Positions 6,968 to 15,163 are shown, numbered from the stretch's first letter. The stretch: 40,816 bases of DNA from Agromyces sp. Soil535 (GCF_001428255.1 NZ_LMRW01000015.1:1-40816), one strand, 5' to 3'. The notes: generated by a model from the sequence alone, not told the origin. Made by a program: numbers and translations.

Positions 6968-8365
6968 ATGACACTGCTGGACTCAGTTTCCGTCGACCCT
7001 CGCGCGGGTCGTCCGATTCCCGATGCAGCGACCAGAGAGACGATCGGCTATGCGCCGGTTCATTCGTCCGCGTACTTGGATGAAGCGATCGCCGCAGCCC
7101 GTCGTGCGCAGCCGACATGGGACGCTATCGGTCACGTCGAACGAAGCCGAATCCTGAACGACATCGCAGACGACATCCGGGCGAACGCGGACGAGCTGGC
7201 GGTGATCCTCTCCCGCGAACAGGGCAAGCCGTTGGATGGGCCAAATGCGCGCTTCGAAGTAGCAGCAGCGGAGTTGTGGACGCGAAACGCGGCCGATACA
7301 CGACTCGAACCCGAGATCGTGTTCGAATCAGAGGATGGTCGTGCAGAAGTGCACTACGGCGCCTTGGGCGTGGTCGCTGCGATCGGACCATGGAATTGGC
7401 CGATGATGATCACGGTGTGGCAGATCGCACCGTCCCTCAGGATGGGCAACACCGTCATCGTGAAGCCGAGCGAGTACACCCCACTGTCCGTCCTCGCGTT
7501 GCTCGCGATCTACAACCGTCACCTGCCGTCCGGGGTGCTCACGTCGGTCGTCGGAGACCGCGAGATTGGCGCGGCTCTGGCGGCGCATTCGGGGTTGGAC
7601 AAGATCATGTTCACTGGTTCTACGGACACGGGCCGAAGAATCATCGAGGGCTCAGCCCACAACCTCGCGCGGCTCACATTGGAGCTTGGCGGAAACGACG
7701 CCGGAATCGTTCTCCCGGGCGCAGATCTTTCGCAATTGATCGAGGGAATCTTCTGGGGATCGTTCCTCAACAGCGGGCAGACCTGCGCGAACCTCAAGCG
7801 TCTCTACGTTCACGAATCTCTCTACGACGAGGCGGTGGCTGAACTGGCGACACTCGCCACCGAGGTGGCGATGGGCAATGGATTGCAGCCCGGGAACCTC
7901 CTTGGGCCCCTTCAGAATCAGCGGCAATTCGACACCGTCAGCGCGCTCGTCGAAGATGCCCGCGCCCGAGGAGCCCGCGTCGTGGCTGGCGGGACGCCGG
8001 CGCCGGAGCTCGGGCCACTGTTCTACCGAGCCACGATCGTTGCCGACGTGGATGACGACGCGAGGCTCGTCACCGAGGAGCAGTTCGGTCCAGTCCTGCC
8101 GGTGCTTCGCTATTCGAACATCGATGACGCAATCATCCGCGCGAACAACACCGAGCAAGGACTGGGCGCTTCTGTCTGGGGTCCCGACATCGACGAAGCG
8201 AAGACTGTCGCACAGCGCCTCGATGCCGGCACCGTGTGGATCAATCAACACGGGACGCTCAACCCCCTGGTTCCTTTCGGGGGGCTCAAGGCATCGGGTT
8301 ACGGCCAGGAATTCGGGGTTCAGGGGCTCAAGGCCGTGGGCGCTCCCAAGGTCATCTCTCACTGA
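6968..8365 (+). CDS. NAD(P)-dependent aldehyde dehydrogenase
   Basis: A 465-residue member of the ALDH superfamily that oxidises an aldehyde to its acid. Visible catalytic features are N143 in GPWNWP, K166 in VIVKPSEY, E239 in TLELGGND and the nucleophile C273 in NSGQTCANLKR. A cofactor-binding FTGSTDTGR stretch and the C-terminal PFGGLKASGYGQEFG motif are also present. Length is normal. The start has AAGGA eight bases upstream. It lies 101 bases after the HD-NTF2 gene in the same direction, so the two may be co-transcribed. In context it could oxidise an aldehyde released from a nitrile, aldoxime or similar substrate; the substrate itself is not readable. Confidence 0.9.
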   Translation: MTLLDSVSVDPRAGRPIPDAATRETIGYAPVHSSAYLDEAIAAARRAQPTWDAIGHVERSRILNDIADDIRANADELAVILSREQGKPLDGPNARFEVAAAELWTRNAADTRLEPEIVFESEDGRAEVHYGALGVVAAIGPWNWPMMITVWQIAPSLRMGNTVIVKPSEYTPLSVLALLAIYNRHLPSGVLTSVVGDREIGAALAAHSGLDKIMFTGSTDTGRRIIEGSAHNLARLTLELGGNDAGIVLPGADLSQLIEGIFWGSFLNSGQTCANLKRLYVHESLYDEAVAELATLATEVAMGNGLQPGNLLGPLQNQRQFDTVSALVEDARARGARVVAGGTPAPELGPLFYRATIVADVDDDARLVTEEQFGPVLPVLRYSNIDDAIIRANNTEQGLGASVWGPDIDEAKTVAQRLDAGTVWINQHGTLNPLVPFGGLKASGYGQEFGVQGLKAVGAPKVISH

Positions 8366-8478
8366 CCTCATCGGGTGCCAGCGGCGCGGCCGATTGCGTG
8401 CGTAATCACGTGAAGGACTGACTGTCGTCGAGGCCCCACGCCATCCGGATCGAATCTGCTACTCGGCACTTGCCGGGG
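8366..8478. other. Convergent intergenic spacer
   Basis: The aldehyde dehydrogenase gene and the second regulator gene end towards each other here. I see no clear hairpin with a U-run and no gene. Confidence 0.4.
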
Positions 8479-9456
8479 TCAGCGACTCGTCGGATCCCTC
8501 TGCTGGAACAACGTTCGGTACTCCTTCGGGGATGTGCCAAGATGGCGATGGAAAGCCGCTCGTGCAGATGCGGGATTCCCCAGCCCCACAAGTCGAGCGA
8601 TACGTTCGACAGGTTCCGTCGTTGTTTCCAGTAGTTCGCGCGCCTGGTCGATTCGAGCGTTCGCGAGCCATGCCATCGGGGACATCCCGGTTTCAACTCG
8701 AAATCGACGGATGAAAGTGCGTCGAGACATGTGCGCTCGAGCGGCGAGATGGTCGATCGTGATTGCATCCGCGAGGTTCTCGATCATCCAATCGCGGAGG
8801 GCGCCGAGTTCGTCGCCGGTTGGAACAGGGCGTGAGCGCTCGACGTACTGCGCCTGGTCGCCGCTCCGCTGGGGCGGAGCCACCAATGCCCGCGCCCGCC
8901 TGTTTGCTGCAGCCGCACCATAGTCGACGCGAATGAGGTGCAGACACAAGTCGATTCCAGCAGTGACCCCCGCGGACGTGAGTATGTCGCCGTCATCAAC
9001 GAAGAGCCGGTCGGGCTGAACATCGATCTCCGGGTATCGAGCCTTGAGCTGTCCTGAAACGCCCCAGTGGGTGGTCGCCGGCCGCCCGTTCAGAAGACCG
9101 GCTGCCGCTAATGCGAACGCGCCAGAGCAAATGGACACGATCCGCGCGCCACGTTCGTGTGCCGCTCGCAGCGCAACGAGAGCCTCTTCCGGTACGCGTG
9201 CCTCCGTGTCCTCGTATCCGGGAACGATCAGCGTGTCGGCATCCGCCAAGCCCGCAAGGTCGGAAGCCCCGGAGACGACGAAGGAAGATTCCGCGACCGG
9301 CGAAGCGCCGCCGAACACTACAACCGACAACTGGTAATTCGGATCCATCGAGAACACCTGAGTCGCGATACCGAGTTCGAGTGGGAGAACCCGGGGCAGG
9401 CTGAGGACCGCGACTCGACGACGACGGAGCCGAAAGTCGGCGGCGTTCATTTCCAT
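8479..9456 (-). CDS. GlxA-type transcriptional regulator (DJ-1/PfpI + AraC HTH), second copy
   Basis: A 325-residue paralogue of the regulator at 4695. The DJ-1/PfpI domain shows LIVPGYED and the elbow cysteine in VSICSGAFALAAAGLL. The linker SAGVTAGIDLCLHLIRVDYG is almost the same as in the first copy (SAGVTASIDLCLHILRSDYG). The AraC domain reads ITIDHLAARAHMSRRTFIRR and VERIARLVGLGNPASARAAF. I chose the ATG at 9456 because a perfect TATAAT ends six bases upstream, implying a leaderless mRNA; a second ATG lies two codons on. A longer in-frame start at 9594 would run through this promoter and into the divergent HD gene. It probably controls that gene and the transporter component after it. 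Confidence 0.88.
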   Translation of the reverse strand: MEMNAADFRLRRRRVAVLSLPRVLPLELGIATQVFSMDPNYQLSVVVFGGASPVAESSFVVSGASDLAGLADADTLIVPGYEDTEARVPEEALVALRAAHERGARIVSICSGAFALAAAGLLNGRPATTHWGVSGQLKARYPEIDVQPDRLFVDDGDILTSAGVTAGIDLCLHLIRVDYGAAAANRRARALVAPPQRSGDQAQYVERSRPVPTGDELGALRDWMIENLADAITIDHLAARAHMSRRTFIRRFRVETGMSPMAWLANARIDQARELLETTTEPVERIARLVGLGNPASARAAFHRHLGTSPKEYRTLFQQRDPTSR

Positions 9457-9526
9457 GGCCCGATTATAGCGACAATAGGCACTCGGGCCACCTGTGTGCA
9501 CTCTTGAAGATTCGTACGGTGAGAGC
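9454..9526 (-). promoter_or_regulatory. Regulatory element copy C (divergent spacer of the second pair)
   Basis: On the minus strand TATAAT (9468-9463) stands six bases before the regulator ATG, with CAGGTGGCC upstream of it at the same distance as CAAGTGACC in copy B. By eye 27 of the 41 bases up to the ATG match copy B. On the plus strand TACGGT (9515-9520) stands six bases before the HD gene ATG. Both divergent genes thus appear to be transcribed without a leader from one 70-base spacer. Confidence 0.6.
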
Positions 9527-10117
9527 ATGAGTGAAGTTCTTGCCCTCCCCAATGATCCGATCGCGAGGGCGACCCTCCGCCTCGTGCAGTCCACCGTGAG
9601 TGAAGCGATCGTCGAGCACAGTGTGAGGTCGTTCCTGTTCGCGCGTCTGATTGCGGAACAGGAAGGGTCGGTGCATGACGCGGAATATGACGAGGGGTTG
9701 TTGTTTGCAGCGACGACTCTTCACGATCTCGCGCTCGGGACCCTCTCCGACAGCAGTGCTCGCTTCGAGGTCGAGGGGGCGGATCTCGCAAGCCGCTTTC
9801 TCCGCGAGCAGGGAATCGCCGACGATGACGCAAGCCGCGTGTGGGAAGCGATTGCCCTGCATAGCTCCGTCGGGCTCGCCGACCGCATGGGCCTTCTTAC
9901 ATCGCTAACGCACAGGGGGGTATTCACCGACGGCGGACGCGTATCGGCTCTTCCGGAGCATCTTGCTGAGCCGGTGCGGCGGGCATACCCCCGACCCCCG
10001 GGCGACAGCTCCCTTAGGGAGGCGATCATCGCGCATGGGCGGCGCTCCGCCGCCGCCGTGCCGCCGTTCTCGATCGCCGCCGATCTCATCAGACGCTTGG
10101 ACGACCCAAACGCGTGA
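9527..10117 (+). CDS. HD-domain protein (cyanamide-hydratase-like), single domain
   Basis: A 196-residue stand-alone HD-domain protein. Metal ligands are H31 (VEHSVRSF), H66-D67 (TLHDLA) and the histidine in WEAIALHSSVGLADRM, with the same RFEVEGADLA block as the first copy. It lacks the NTF2-like domain of the 5841 gene. The ATG at 9527 comes six bases after TACGGT, consistent with leaderless transcription; an earlier ATG at 9494 lies inside the regulatory spacer and is not favoured. It is divergent from its own GlxA-type regulator and followed after 55 bases by a solute-binding protein gene. A hydratase or hydrolase role on a C-N triple bond or related small molecule is inference; general phosphohydrolase activity is the alternative. 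Confidence 0.82.
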   Translation: MSEVLALPNDPIARATLRLVQSTVSEAIVEHSVRSFLFARLIAEQEGSVHDAEYDEGLLFAATTLHDLALGTLSDSSARFEVEGADLASRFLREQGIADDDASRVWEAIALHSSVGLADRMGLLTSLTHRGVFTDGGRVSALPEHLAEPVRRAYPRPPGDSSLREAIIAHGRRSAAAVPPFSIAADLIRRLDDPNA

Positions 10118-10172
10118 GTGCCGTCACCCGACACCCAGCGAATTGCAACCCATTCCATGAAGGAGACACCCG

Positions 10173-11306
10173 ATGACCGGAATCAGCAGGCGACAACTTC
10201 TCGGCACAGGAGGCGCCCTGGTCGCGGCGACATTGATTGGCGACTCGTTCGCCGAGGCCGCGGTCGCAGGCGAAGGGGATCGGCGCGATGTCCGCGAGGA
10301 AACAATGTCCCTCGACAAGCTCTATGCCGATGCCCGACGCGAGGGGGGAAAGCTCGTCATATACGCGGGTGGGGACACGGCGGACCAACAGGACGCCGCT
10401 AAGCAGGCGTTCACGGCTCAGTTCCCGGACATCGACCTCACGCTCATCGTGGACTACAGCAAGTATCACGATGTGCGCATCGACAACCAGCTCGCGACCG
10501 GCAGCCTCGTTCCCGACATCGTGCAATTGCAGACCTTGCACGACTTCGAACGGTGGAAGCGCGCTGGCATCCTTCAGCCCTACAAGCCCGCAGGATTCTC
10601 GAGTCTCCATCAAAGCTTCAGGGATCATGACGGCGCGTGGGTGGCGATCGCCGTCTACGCGTTCAGCTACATGTACGACGACACTCTTGGAACGCAAGGG
10701 CCGAAGTCCCCACTGGAGCTCGTCGACCAGCGGTGGGCGGGCGCCATCGCCTCGGCGTACCCGCACGACGATGACGCGGTGCTCTATCTGTTCAGTCTCT
10801 ATGCAGAGGAGTACGGCTGGGATTGGATACTCCGGTTTGCCGAGCAGCGCCCAGTGTTCGCCCGCGGCAGTCACAGCCCCATCGTGGCAGTGGCCAGCAA
10901 GCAGAAGCCCATAGGCGTGGGGGGCGCTGGTTCCTTGACAGGACCGCTTGCTCCGGGCGTACGCTGGGCGATCGCAGACGGACACCCGTTCATGGCGTGG
11001 GGTCAGCGCGCTGCAATCCTGTCGCAAGCCTCGCACCCTGCCGCGGCGAAACTGTACCTCAACTGGCAATTGTCCGAGCCCGTTCAGGCCGCTGCGTTCG
11101 ACGGCTGGTCGGTGCGGACCGATATCCAACCGGCTGGCGGGCTTCGGCCCATCTGGGAGTATCCCAACGCCCACCTCGACGGGTTCGCGAAGTTCATGAA
11201 CGACCGCAGCGAGGTGGAGCGCTGGAAGCAGACGTTCGCGCTCTACTTCGGCGAAGTTCAGGGACCGCCCACGCCAGGATGGCTCGGGCTGCATCCTGGT
11301 CGGTAG
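10173..11306 (+). CDS. Tat-exported ABC-type extracellular solute-binding protein
   Basis: The 377-residue protein begins with a twin-arginine signal (ISRRQLLGTGGALVAATLIG) and continues with a periplasmic-binding-protein type II fold. GGKLVIYAGGDTADQQDAAK is the usual first strand of iron/putrescine-class binding proteins, followed by PDIVQLQTLHDFERWKRAGI. It would capture a substrate outside the membrane. The start has AAGGAG seven bases upstream. No permease or ATPase gene is nearby, so it is an orphan unless it uses a remote transporter. It lies 55 bases after the second HD gene in the same direction and probably shares its transcript. The ligand cannot be predicted. Confidence 0.82.
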   Translation: MTGISRRQLLGTGGALVAATLIGDSFAEAAVAGEGDRRDVREETMSLDKLYADARREGGKLVIYAGGDTADQQDAAKQAFTAQFPDIDLTLIVDYSKYHDVRIDNQLATGSLVPDIVQLQTLHDFERWKRAGILQPYKPAGFSSLHQSFRDHDGAWVAIAVYAFSYMYDDTLGTQGPKSPLELVDQRWAGAIASAYPHDDDAVLYLFSLYAEEYGWDWILRFAEQRPVFARGSHSPIVAVASKQKPIGVGGAGSLTGPLAPGVRWAIADGHPFMAWGQRAAILSQASHPAAAKLYLNWQLSEPVQAAAFDGWSVRTDIQPAGGLRPIWEYPNAHLDGFAKFMNDRSEVERWKQTFALYFGEVQGPPTPGWLGLHPGR

Positions 11307-11317
11307 TTGCGTCCTCG

Positions 11318-11500
11318 ATGGACAGGGAGGAGATCGTCGTCCATGGTGACGGAACGATTGGCGCACTGTTCACCGGCAACGCGGGCAAGGCGAAGTACTC
11401 CGTAGAGGCCGCATATCTCGCTTTCGCGCACGCCGTCGACGTGTTCGGCCAACGGAAGGTGAAGCCAGGCGACCCGCACGAGTACAGGACGCACGTCTAG
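11318..11500 (+). CDS. Small ORF, probable 3' fragment of an unidentified gene
   Basis: Sixty codons starting 11 bases after the binding-protein stop encode a protein-like stretch (GTIGALFTGNAGKAKYSVEA, then YLAFAHAVDVFGQRKVKPGD). Amino-acid use is natural and the end is clean, but I do not recognise the family. There is no good ribosome-binding site, and it sits between a complete gene and an IS remnant, so it could be the tail of a gene lost to rearrangement. Treat as hypothetical. Confidence 0.35.
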   Translation: MDREEIVVHGDGTIGALFTGNAGKAKYSVEAAYLAFAHAVDVFGQRKVKPGDPHEYRTHV

Positions 11501-11596
11501 CCGAGCGACACACATCCGCCAATTGGTTCATTGTTCGCTCCAGGATCCCCTTATGCCCGCGGCGGGCACTGAGCCTTCCCATTCGGCAACGTCACC

Positions 11597-12073
11597 ATGG
11601 AGACCTACCCGGCACTCCAGGGTGCTGCTCGACTGCTCGTCGACGGCGCGAAGGTGCACCGGTTCGTCGACCGGAACCGGTTCGCCTCCTGGAACGGCAC
11701 CGCACCGCTCGATGCTTCCTCGGGTGATCAGAAACGGCATCGGCTCTCACGAGCAGGAAACCGTCGGATCAACAGGACCCTGCACATCGTGGCTGTAGTT
11801 CAGCCCCGCAACGCCACCGAAGGCCGCCGCTACTACGACGCCGAGAAGTCAGCCGGCAAGACCTCGATGGAGTCGATGCGAGCACTGAAACGACGCCTTT
11901 CAAACGTCGTGTTCGCTCGCATGGTCGAGGATCAGAAGCGACGTGAGGCGGCGGGTCCGGGAGGGCACTCGGGGACGACTCTGCAATCCAGCGTGAGGGG
12001 TGCCATGAGATTGTGTTTGTCATCGATCACGTGGGAGGACACGCGAGGAACTGCGGTCAGACTGGTCGCCTAG
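11597..12073 (+). pseudogene. IS110-family transposase, C-terminal remnant
   Basis: The reading frame keeps the C-terminal half of an IS110 (IS116/IS1110-like) transposase: RFASWNGTAPLDASSGDQ, HRLSRAGNRRINRTLHIVAV, KSAGKTSMESMRALKRRLSN, then KRREAAGPGGHSGTTLQSSV. The whole catalytic N-terminal domain is missing and the last residues diverge after LQSSV (about 11994). It is a different IS110 subgroup from the intact element at 240. It separates the nitrilase/HD cassette from the alpha/beta-hydrolase block and its end runs into the 3' end of the latter. Confidence 0.85.
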
Positions 12074-12918
12074 TCCGCAACGCGTCGATACCCGCCGCGG
12101 ACCCAGTCGGCGACCAGTCGGCCGTATTCCTCCGCTGCTTCTTCCCACGCGAAGTGGCCGGCGTCGAGAGGATGTATCTCGCTGTTGGGGAGGAGGTCGT
12201 CCAGGTACTCGCTGTTCGACCACGGCACGAGGTCATCGTGGCGGCCCGCCACGATCTGGGTCGGCGTGGTGATGGACGGCAGCAGATCATGCAGCACCGG
12301 GTTCTGCTCGGGGTAGGTCCGCACAAACCGCGCCGACTCTGCGAAACGCCCGAGGTCGTAGGCGCTGACGTAGTCCTCGTGGACCTCCGGCTCGCTGACG
12401 CTCGGGGCGGCCGACTCGACCGCGTAGCCGATATTCGTTCTGGCGTCGAGAGCACGGACGTCATCCAGCGTCGGCGCTTCGATGATGTCCTTGAGCGCGC
12501 CGCCCGCGTCGATCGGGAAGCGGACCGCGCCGCCGCCGATGGTCAGGCTCGTGACCCGTTCTGGAGCCTTCGCAGCAAGGAAAAGCGCCGCGGCCGTGCC
12601 AACGTCCGGGCCGACAATGTGCGGAGCTCCCAGGCCCCACTCATCGATCAGGCGGGCCAGGAACGCTCCGGAGCCGTCCGGGGCGATCAACTCCGGGCGA
12701 CCATCTGAGTGGCCGAATCCCGGCATGTCGATGGCGACCACCCGCCCGACTGCCGCAACCCGGTTCCAGATGCGGCGAAAGGCCCAAAGGCTTTCCGGCC
12801 ACGGCGCCAGCAGCAGCACGCTGACGTCCGAGTCTGCCTTGTTGTCCGCGAACCTCACCCGTACCCCGTCACAGACTCGGAGGTACGTGCTGATCAACGA
12901 AACCGCATCGGCATCCAT
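12070..12918 (-). CDS. Alpha/beta-fold hydrolase
   Basis: A 282-residue alpha/beta hydrolase. The nucleophile elbow reads IVGPDVGTAA, giving an aspartate nucleophile (D105) instead of serine, which places it near haloalkane/haloacetate dehalogenases and epoxide hydrolases. The oxyanion region is LLLAPWPES, the acid region is VAGRHDDLVPW, and the catalytic histidine lies in DAGHFAWEE. The start at 12918 (MDADAVSL) has GGAGG five bases upstream; an earlier in-frame codon at 12951 falls inside the promoter. A sigma-70-type promoter is visible at 12947-12975. It lies downstream of the LtrA-like gene on the same strand but has its own promoter. Specific substrate unknown. Confidence 0.85.
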   Translation of the reverse strand: MDADAVSLISTYLRVCDGVRVRFADNKADSDVSVLLLAPWPESLWAFRRIWNRVAAVGRVVAIDMPGFGHSDGRPELIAPDGSGAFLARLIDEWGLGAPHIVGPDVGTAAALFLAAKAPERVTSLTIGGGAVRFPIDAGGALKDIIEAPTLDDVRALDARTNIGYAVESAAPSVSEPEVHEDYVSAYDLGRFAESARFVRTYPEQNPVLHDLLPSITTPTQIVAGRHDDLVPWSNSEYLDDLLPNSEIHPLDAGHFAWEEAAEEYGRLVADWVRGGYRRVAD

Positions 12919-12946
12919 GATGACCTCCATAGCAACTATGTGGATC

Positions 12947-12975
12947 AGCATAGAGAGGAGCGCTCAGCTGATCAA
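12947..12975 (-). promoter_or_regulatory. Promoter of the alpha/beta-hydrolase gene
   Basis: On the minus strand TTGATC and TATGCT are separated by 17 bases, the ideal spacing. Just downstream a CTATG...CATAG inverted repeat (12937-12954) overlaps the -10 box and could be an operator. Confidence 0.5.
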
Positions 12976-13022
12976 TACCAATGCCGAGCACGCTTCGGCC
13001 GCGTTTGCTTGATTAGCGCACC

Positions 13023-14228
13023 TCAAACGGATTCGGGCGCCTCAGCCGGCTCGGCCGAACCCAGGTACCGCTCCCCCGCGAGCATCACACCCAGCGTGAC
13101 CACTACGAGTGCGAGCGATGCAAGGGCGGGCAACCACTGGGCGACGAACGCCAACCCGAGCAGCACGGCGCCAGCGCCGATTCGGACCGCGGGCCACGTC
13201 CGCACCTCTCGATGCCAGACGAAGGCTGAGGCGAGCAGATACGTCGCTGCCCCGGCGAACAGACAGAGAGCCCAGAACAGCCCGAGCGTATCGGATTCAG
13301 GATGAGCGACCACGGCTTCGACTCCGGCAGCGGTGATGATGATGCCCGCGATGAGCGGAAGGTGCAGGTAGGTGTACGCCTCCATGCCCATGCGAGATCG
13401 ACGCGCGCCGCGGGTAGCCGCGAGTGCTCGTCCGGTCGCCGAGTAGAGACGTCCGAAGTAGGCCCACCACAATGCGACCGACAGCACGAAAGCAAGCACG
13501 ACGGCGCCCACCAAGAGGGGTGAAAGGGTCGAGTTTTGGGTGCTTGTACCGATTGCGACAACCGACTCGCCCAGTGCGAGGATCACGACGAGCGCATGCC
13601 GTTCAGTGAAGTGCCCAGCCGAATGGATCCGCCAGTTCCCTCGAACGGACGTGGCGTAGATGATCAGCGCGTCGAGGATGAATGCTCCCGCCCACATGAT
13701 CGTCTGTGCCACACCCCCGACGAGCGCGCCGGTGACCAGGAGCGCGGTCGATGGCAGGGTGGCGCTCACCATCGACCTGATGACCTGCCGGCGCAGCGCC
13801 GTGTCGTCACCGGCGGCCGCGATGTAGGTGACGCCGAGGATGACCCGTACCACGAAGAATCCTGCGGCGATAACGAGGGCCGCTTCGTTGATACCTGGAG
13901 TTTCGGAGTATGCGTCGCCGATGGAGAGGGACATGACCAGGACGACCGCCATCGTCGTGAGCAGCCCCGCGCGGGCGAACCCGATATCGGCGCGCGTCTG
14001 GTTCGCGAACCAGCCGGCGTTCGACCAGGTCCACCAGAGCAGGCCGAGCATGACGAGCGCCTGTAGCACGCCGACCTCGGTTGACGTGTGAATGATGATC
14101 CCGCTGACCTGGGTGAATGCGTAGACGTAGACGACGTCGAAGAAGAGCTCGAGCATCGTCGGGCGGTGGGCGTCGTCCGTGCGGACGGGGCGCCAGAACG
14201 GTCGAAGCCGGGGCGTTGCTACCGCCAT
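13023..14228 (-). CDS. Low temperature requirement protein A (LtrA)-like membrane protein
   Basis: A 401-residue integral membrane protein with about eleven or twelve hydrophobic segments. The N-terminal MLELFFDVVYVYAFTQVSG block and the ERHALVVILALGESVVAIG block are signatures of the LtrA family. Function in the family is poorly defined; the name comes from a Listeria cold-sensitive mutant. The ATG at 14228 has GAGG about seven bases upstream and gives MAVATPRLRPFWRPVRTDDA; the longer frame from 14252 has no support. It is followed on the same strand, after about 100 bases, by the alpha/beta-hydrolase gene. Confidence 0.88.
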   Translation of the reverse strand: MAVATPRLRPFWRPVRTDDAHRPTMLELFFDVVYVYAFTQVSGIIIHTSTEVGVLQALVMLGLLWWTWSNAGWFANQTRADIGFARAGLLTTMAVVLVMSLSIGDAYSETPGINEAALVIAAGFFVVRVILGVTYIAAAGDDTALRRQVIRSMVSATLPSTALLVTGALVGGVAQTIMWAGAFILDALIIYATSVRGNWRIHSAGHFTERHALVVILALGESVVAIGTSTQNSTLSPLLVGAVVLAFVLSVALWWAYFGRLYSATGRALAATRGARRSRMGMEAYTYLHLPLIAGIIITAAGVEAVVAHPESDTLGLFWALCLFAGAATYLLASAFVWHREVRTWPAVRIGAGAVLLGLAFVAQWLPALASLALVVVTLGVMLAGERYLGSAEPAEAPESV

Positions 14229-14340
14229 GGGTGCACCTCGCAGCCTGAGCAACTCAGTTCTGTCCGAGTAGCCCGACGACCAAGCCTCGGGATGCTACGG
14301 CTCAAGATGCGGGTCGGCACGTGGTCGAAGAGCCGATTCG

Positions 14341-14557
14341 TCACCTTGGACTGGCCTCGACCGTTGGGGCGTTGAGGCGATGGAACTCGTCGTCGCTCAG
14401 GTGAATGGTCGCAGCTGCGATGTTGTCGCGGACGCGCGCCTGCGAGGACGTCCCCGGGATCGGGATCATGGTCGGGGACCTTCGGAGCAGCCAAGCGAGG
14501 GCGATCTGCTACGGCAGCGCCTGGTGCCGGCGGGCGATGTCGGCGTCCGCCCACTTC
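14341..14557 (-). pseudogene. Aldo/keto reductase, 3' remnant
   Basis: On the minus strand a frame reads KWADADIARRHQALP, an in-frame TAG, QIALAWLLRRSPTMIPIPGT, then SSQARVRDNIAAATIHLSDD and a natural stop at 14341. The second part is the conserved C-terminal block of aldo/keto reductases (IALAWLL, PIPGTS, N-A). The catalytic barrel and active site are gone. It is joined directly, in another frame, to the 5' remnant of an enoyl-CoA hydratase gene. Confidence 0.75.
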
Positions 14558-14714
14558 GGAACACGGCCACCCGGACGTCGGCATCCTCCTCGAGAATTCC
14601 GACCACCTCGTCGAGCCCGCCGAAAGTGTCATCGTCGAGCAGGTTGAACGGTGGATTCCGGTACACGAGTTCCAGGGGCCCGGGTGACGGCCTGGTGGCC
14701 GTGAACCTGGTCAT
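14553..14714 (-). pseudogene. Enoyl-CoA hydratase/isomerase, 5' remnant
   Basis: The first 54 codons read LELVYRNPPFNLLDDDTFGG and LDEVVGILEEDADVRVAVFR, the usual N-terminal strand and helix of crotonase-family proteins. The sequence then breaks into aldo/keto-reductase sequence and the oxyanion-hole motifs are absent. The ATG overlaps the tautomerase stop (ATGA), showing the two were once translationally coupled in one operon. Confidence 0.7.
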
Positions 14715-15163
14715 GTCTGCTGGCCCGACCCCGCAGCCGCCTGGAGGCCTGCGATTTCGGCACGAGCGGCGGTCACGAGCTCTTCGTTGGTGTGGGCGTG
14801 TCCTTTGAGCCCCCATCCGCCGGGCGGGGCTTCGGTGAGGAGCACCCAGGTGCGGTCGCGCAGGCCAGGATTCGCGGATGCCTCGACGACGAGGTCGGTG
14901 AGTTGGGCGACGACGGCGAGCTGCTTGTCGCGGTCGAGCGCTCCGGCGTTGGTGAGGACCTGCACGCGTACGTGGTCGCTGCCACCGTCCACGTCGGAGA
15001 TGCCGGCAGCGGGCAGCTCGTGGACGAAGGCCGCTGTGTTCTGTCGGAACATCGGGATGTCGGGTACTTGCTCAACGGTCTTGACGGTCGCCGCCGCATC
15101 CGCCGCCAGCTTGTGCGGGTCAGCGAAGGTACCGGACGGCGCGTAGATATCGATCATGGGCAT
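14711..15163 (-). CDS. Tautomerase-superfamily protein
   Basis: A 150-residue protein beginning MPMIDIYAPSGTF; proline at position 2, exposed after methionine removal, is the catalytic base of tautomerases. The second half (HVRVQVLTNAGALDRDKQLA, RTWVLLTEAPPGGWGLKGHA) looks like a further beta-alpha-beta unit, as in fused or larger tautomerases. AAGGAG lies eight bases before the start. It is divergent from the TetR gene at 15310, with a TTGATT/CATACT promoter containing a palindrome, so it is probably repressed by that TetR protein. It was formerly coupled to an enoyl-CoA hydratase gene, now only a fragment. Substrate unknown. Confidence 0.8.
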   Translation of the reverse strand: MPMIDIYAPSGTFADPHKLAADAAATVKTVEQVPDIPMFRQNTAAFVHELPAAGISDVDGGSDHVRVQVLTNAGALDRDKQLAVVAQLTDLVVEASANPGLRDRTWVLLTEAPPGGWGLKGHAHTNEELVTAARAEIAGLQAAAGSGQQT

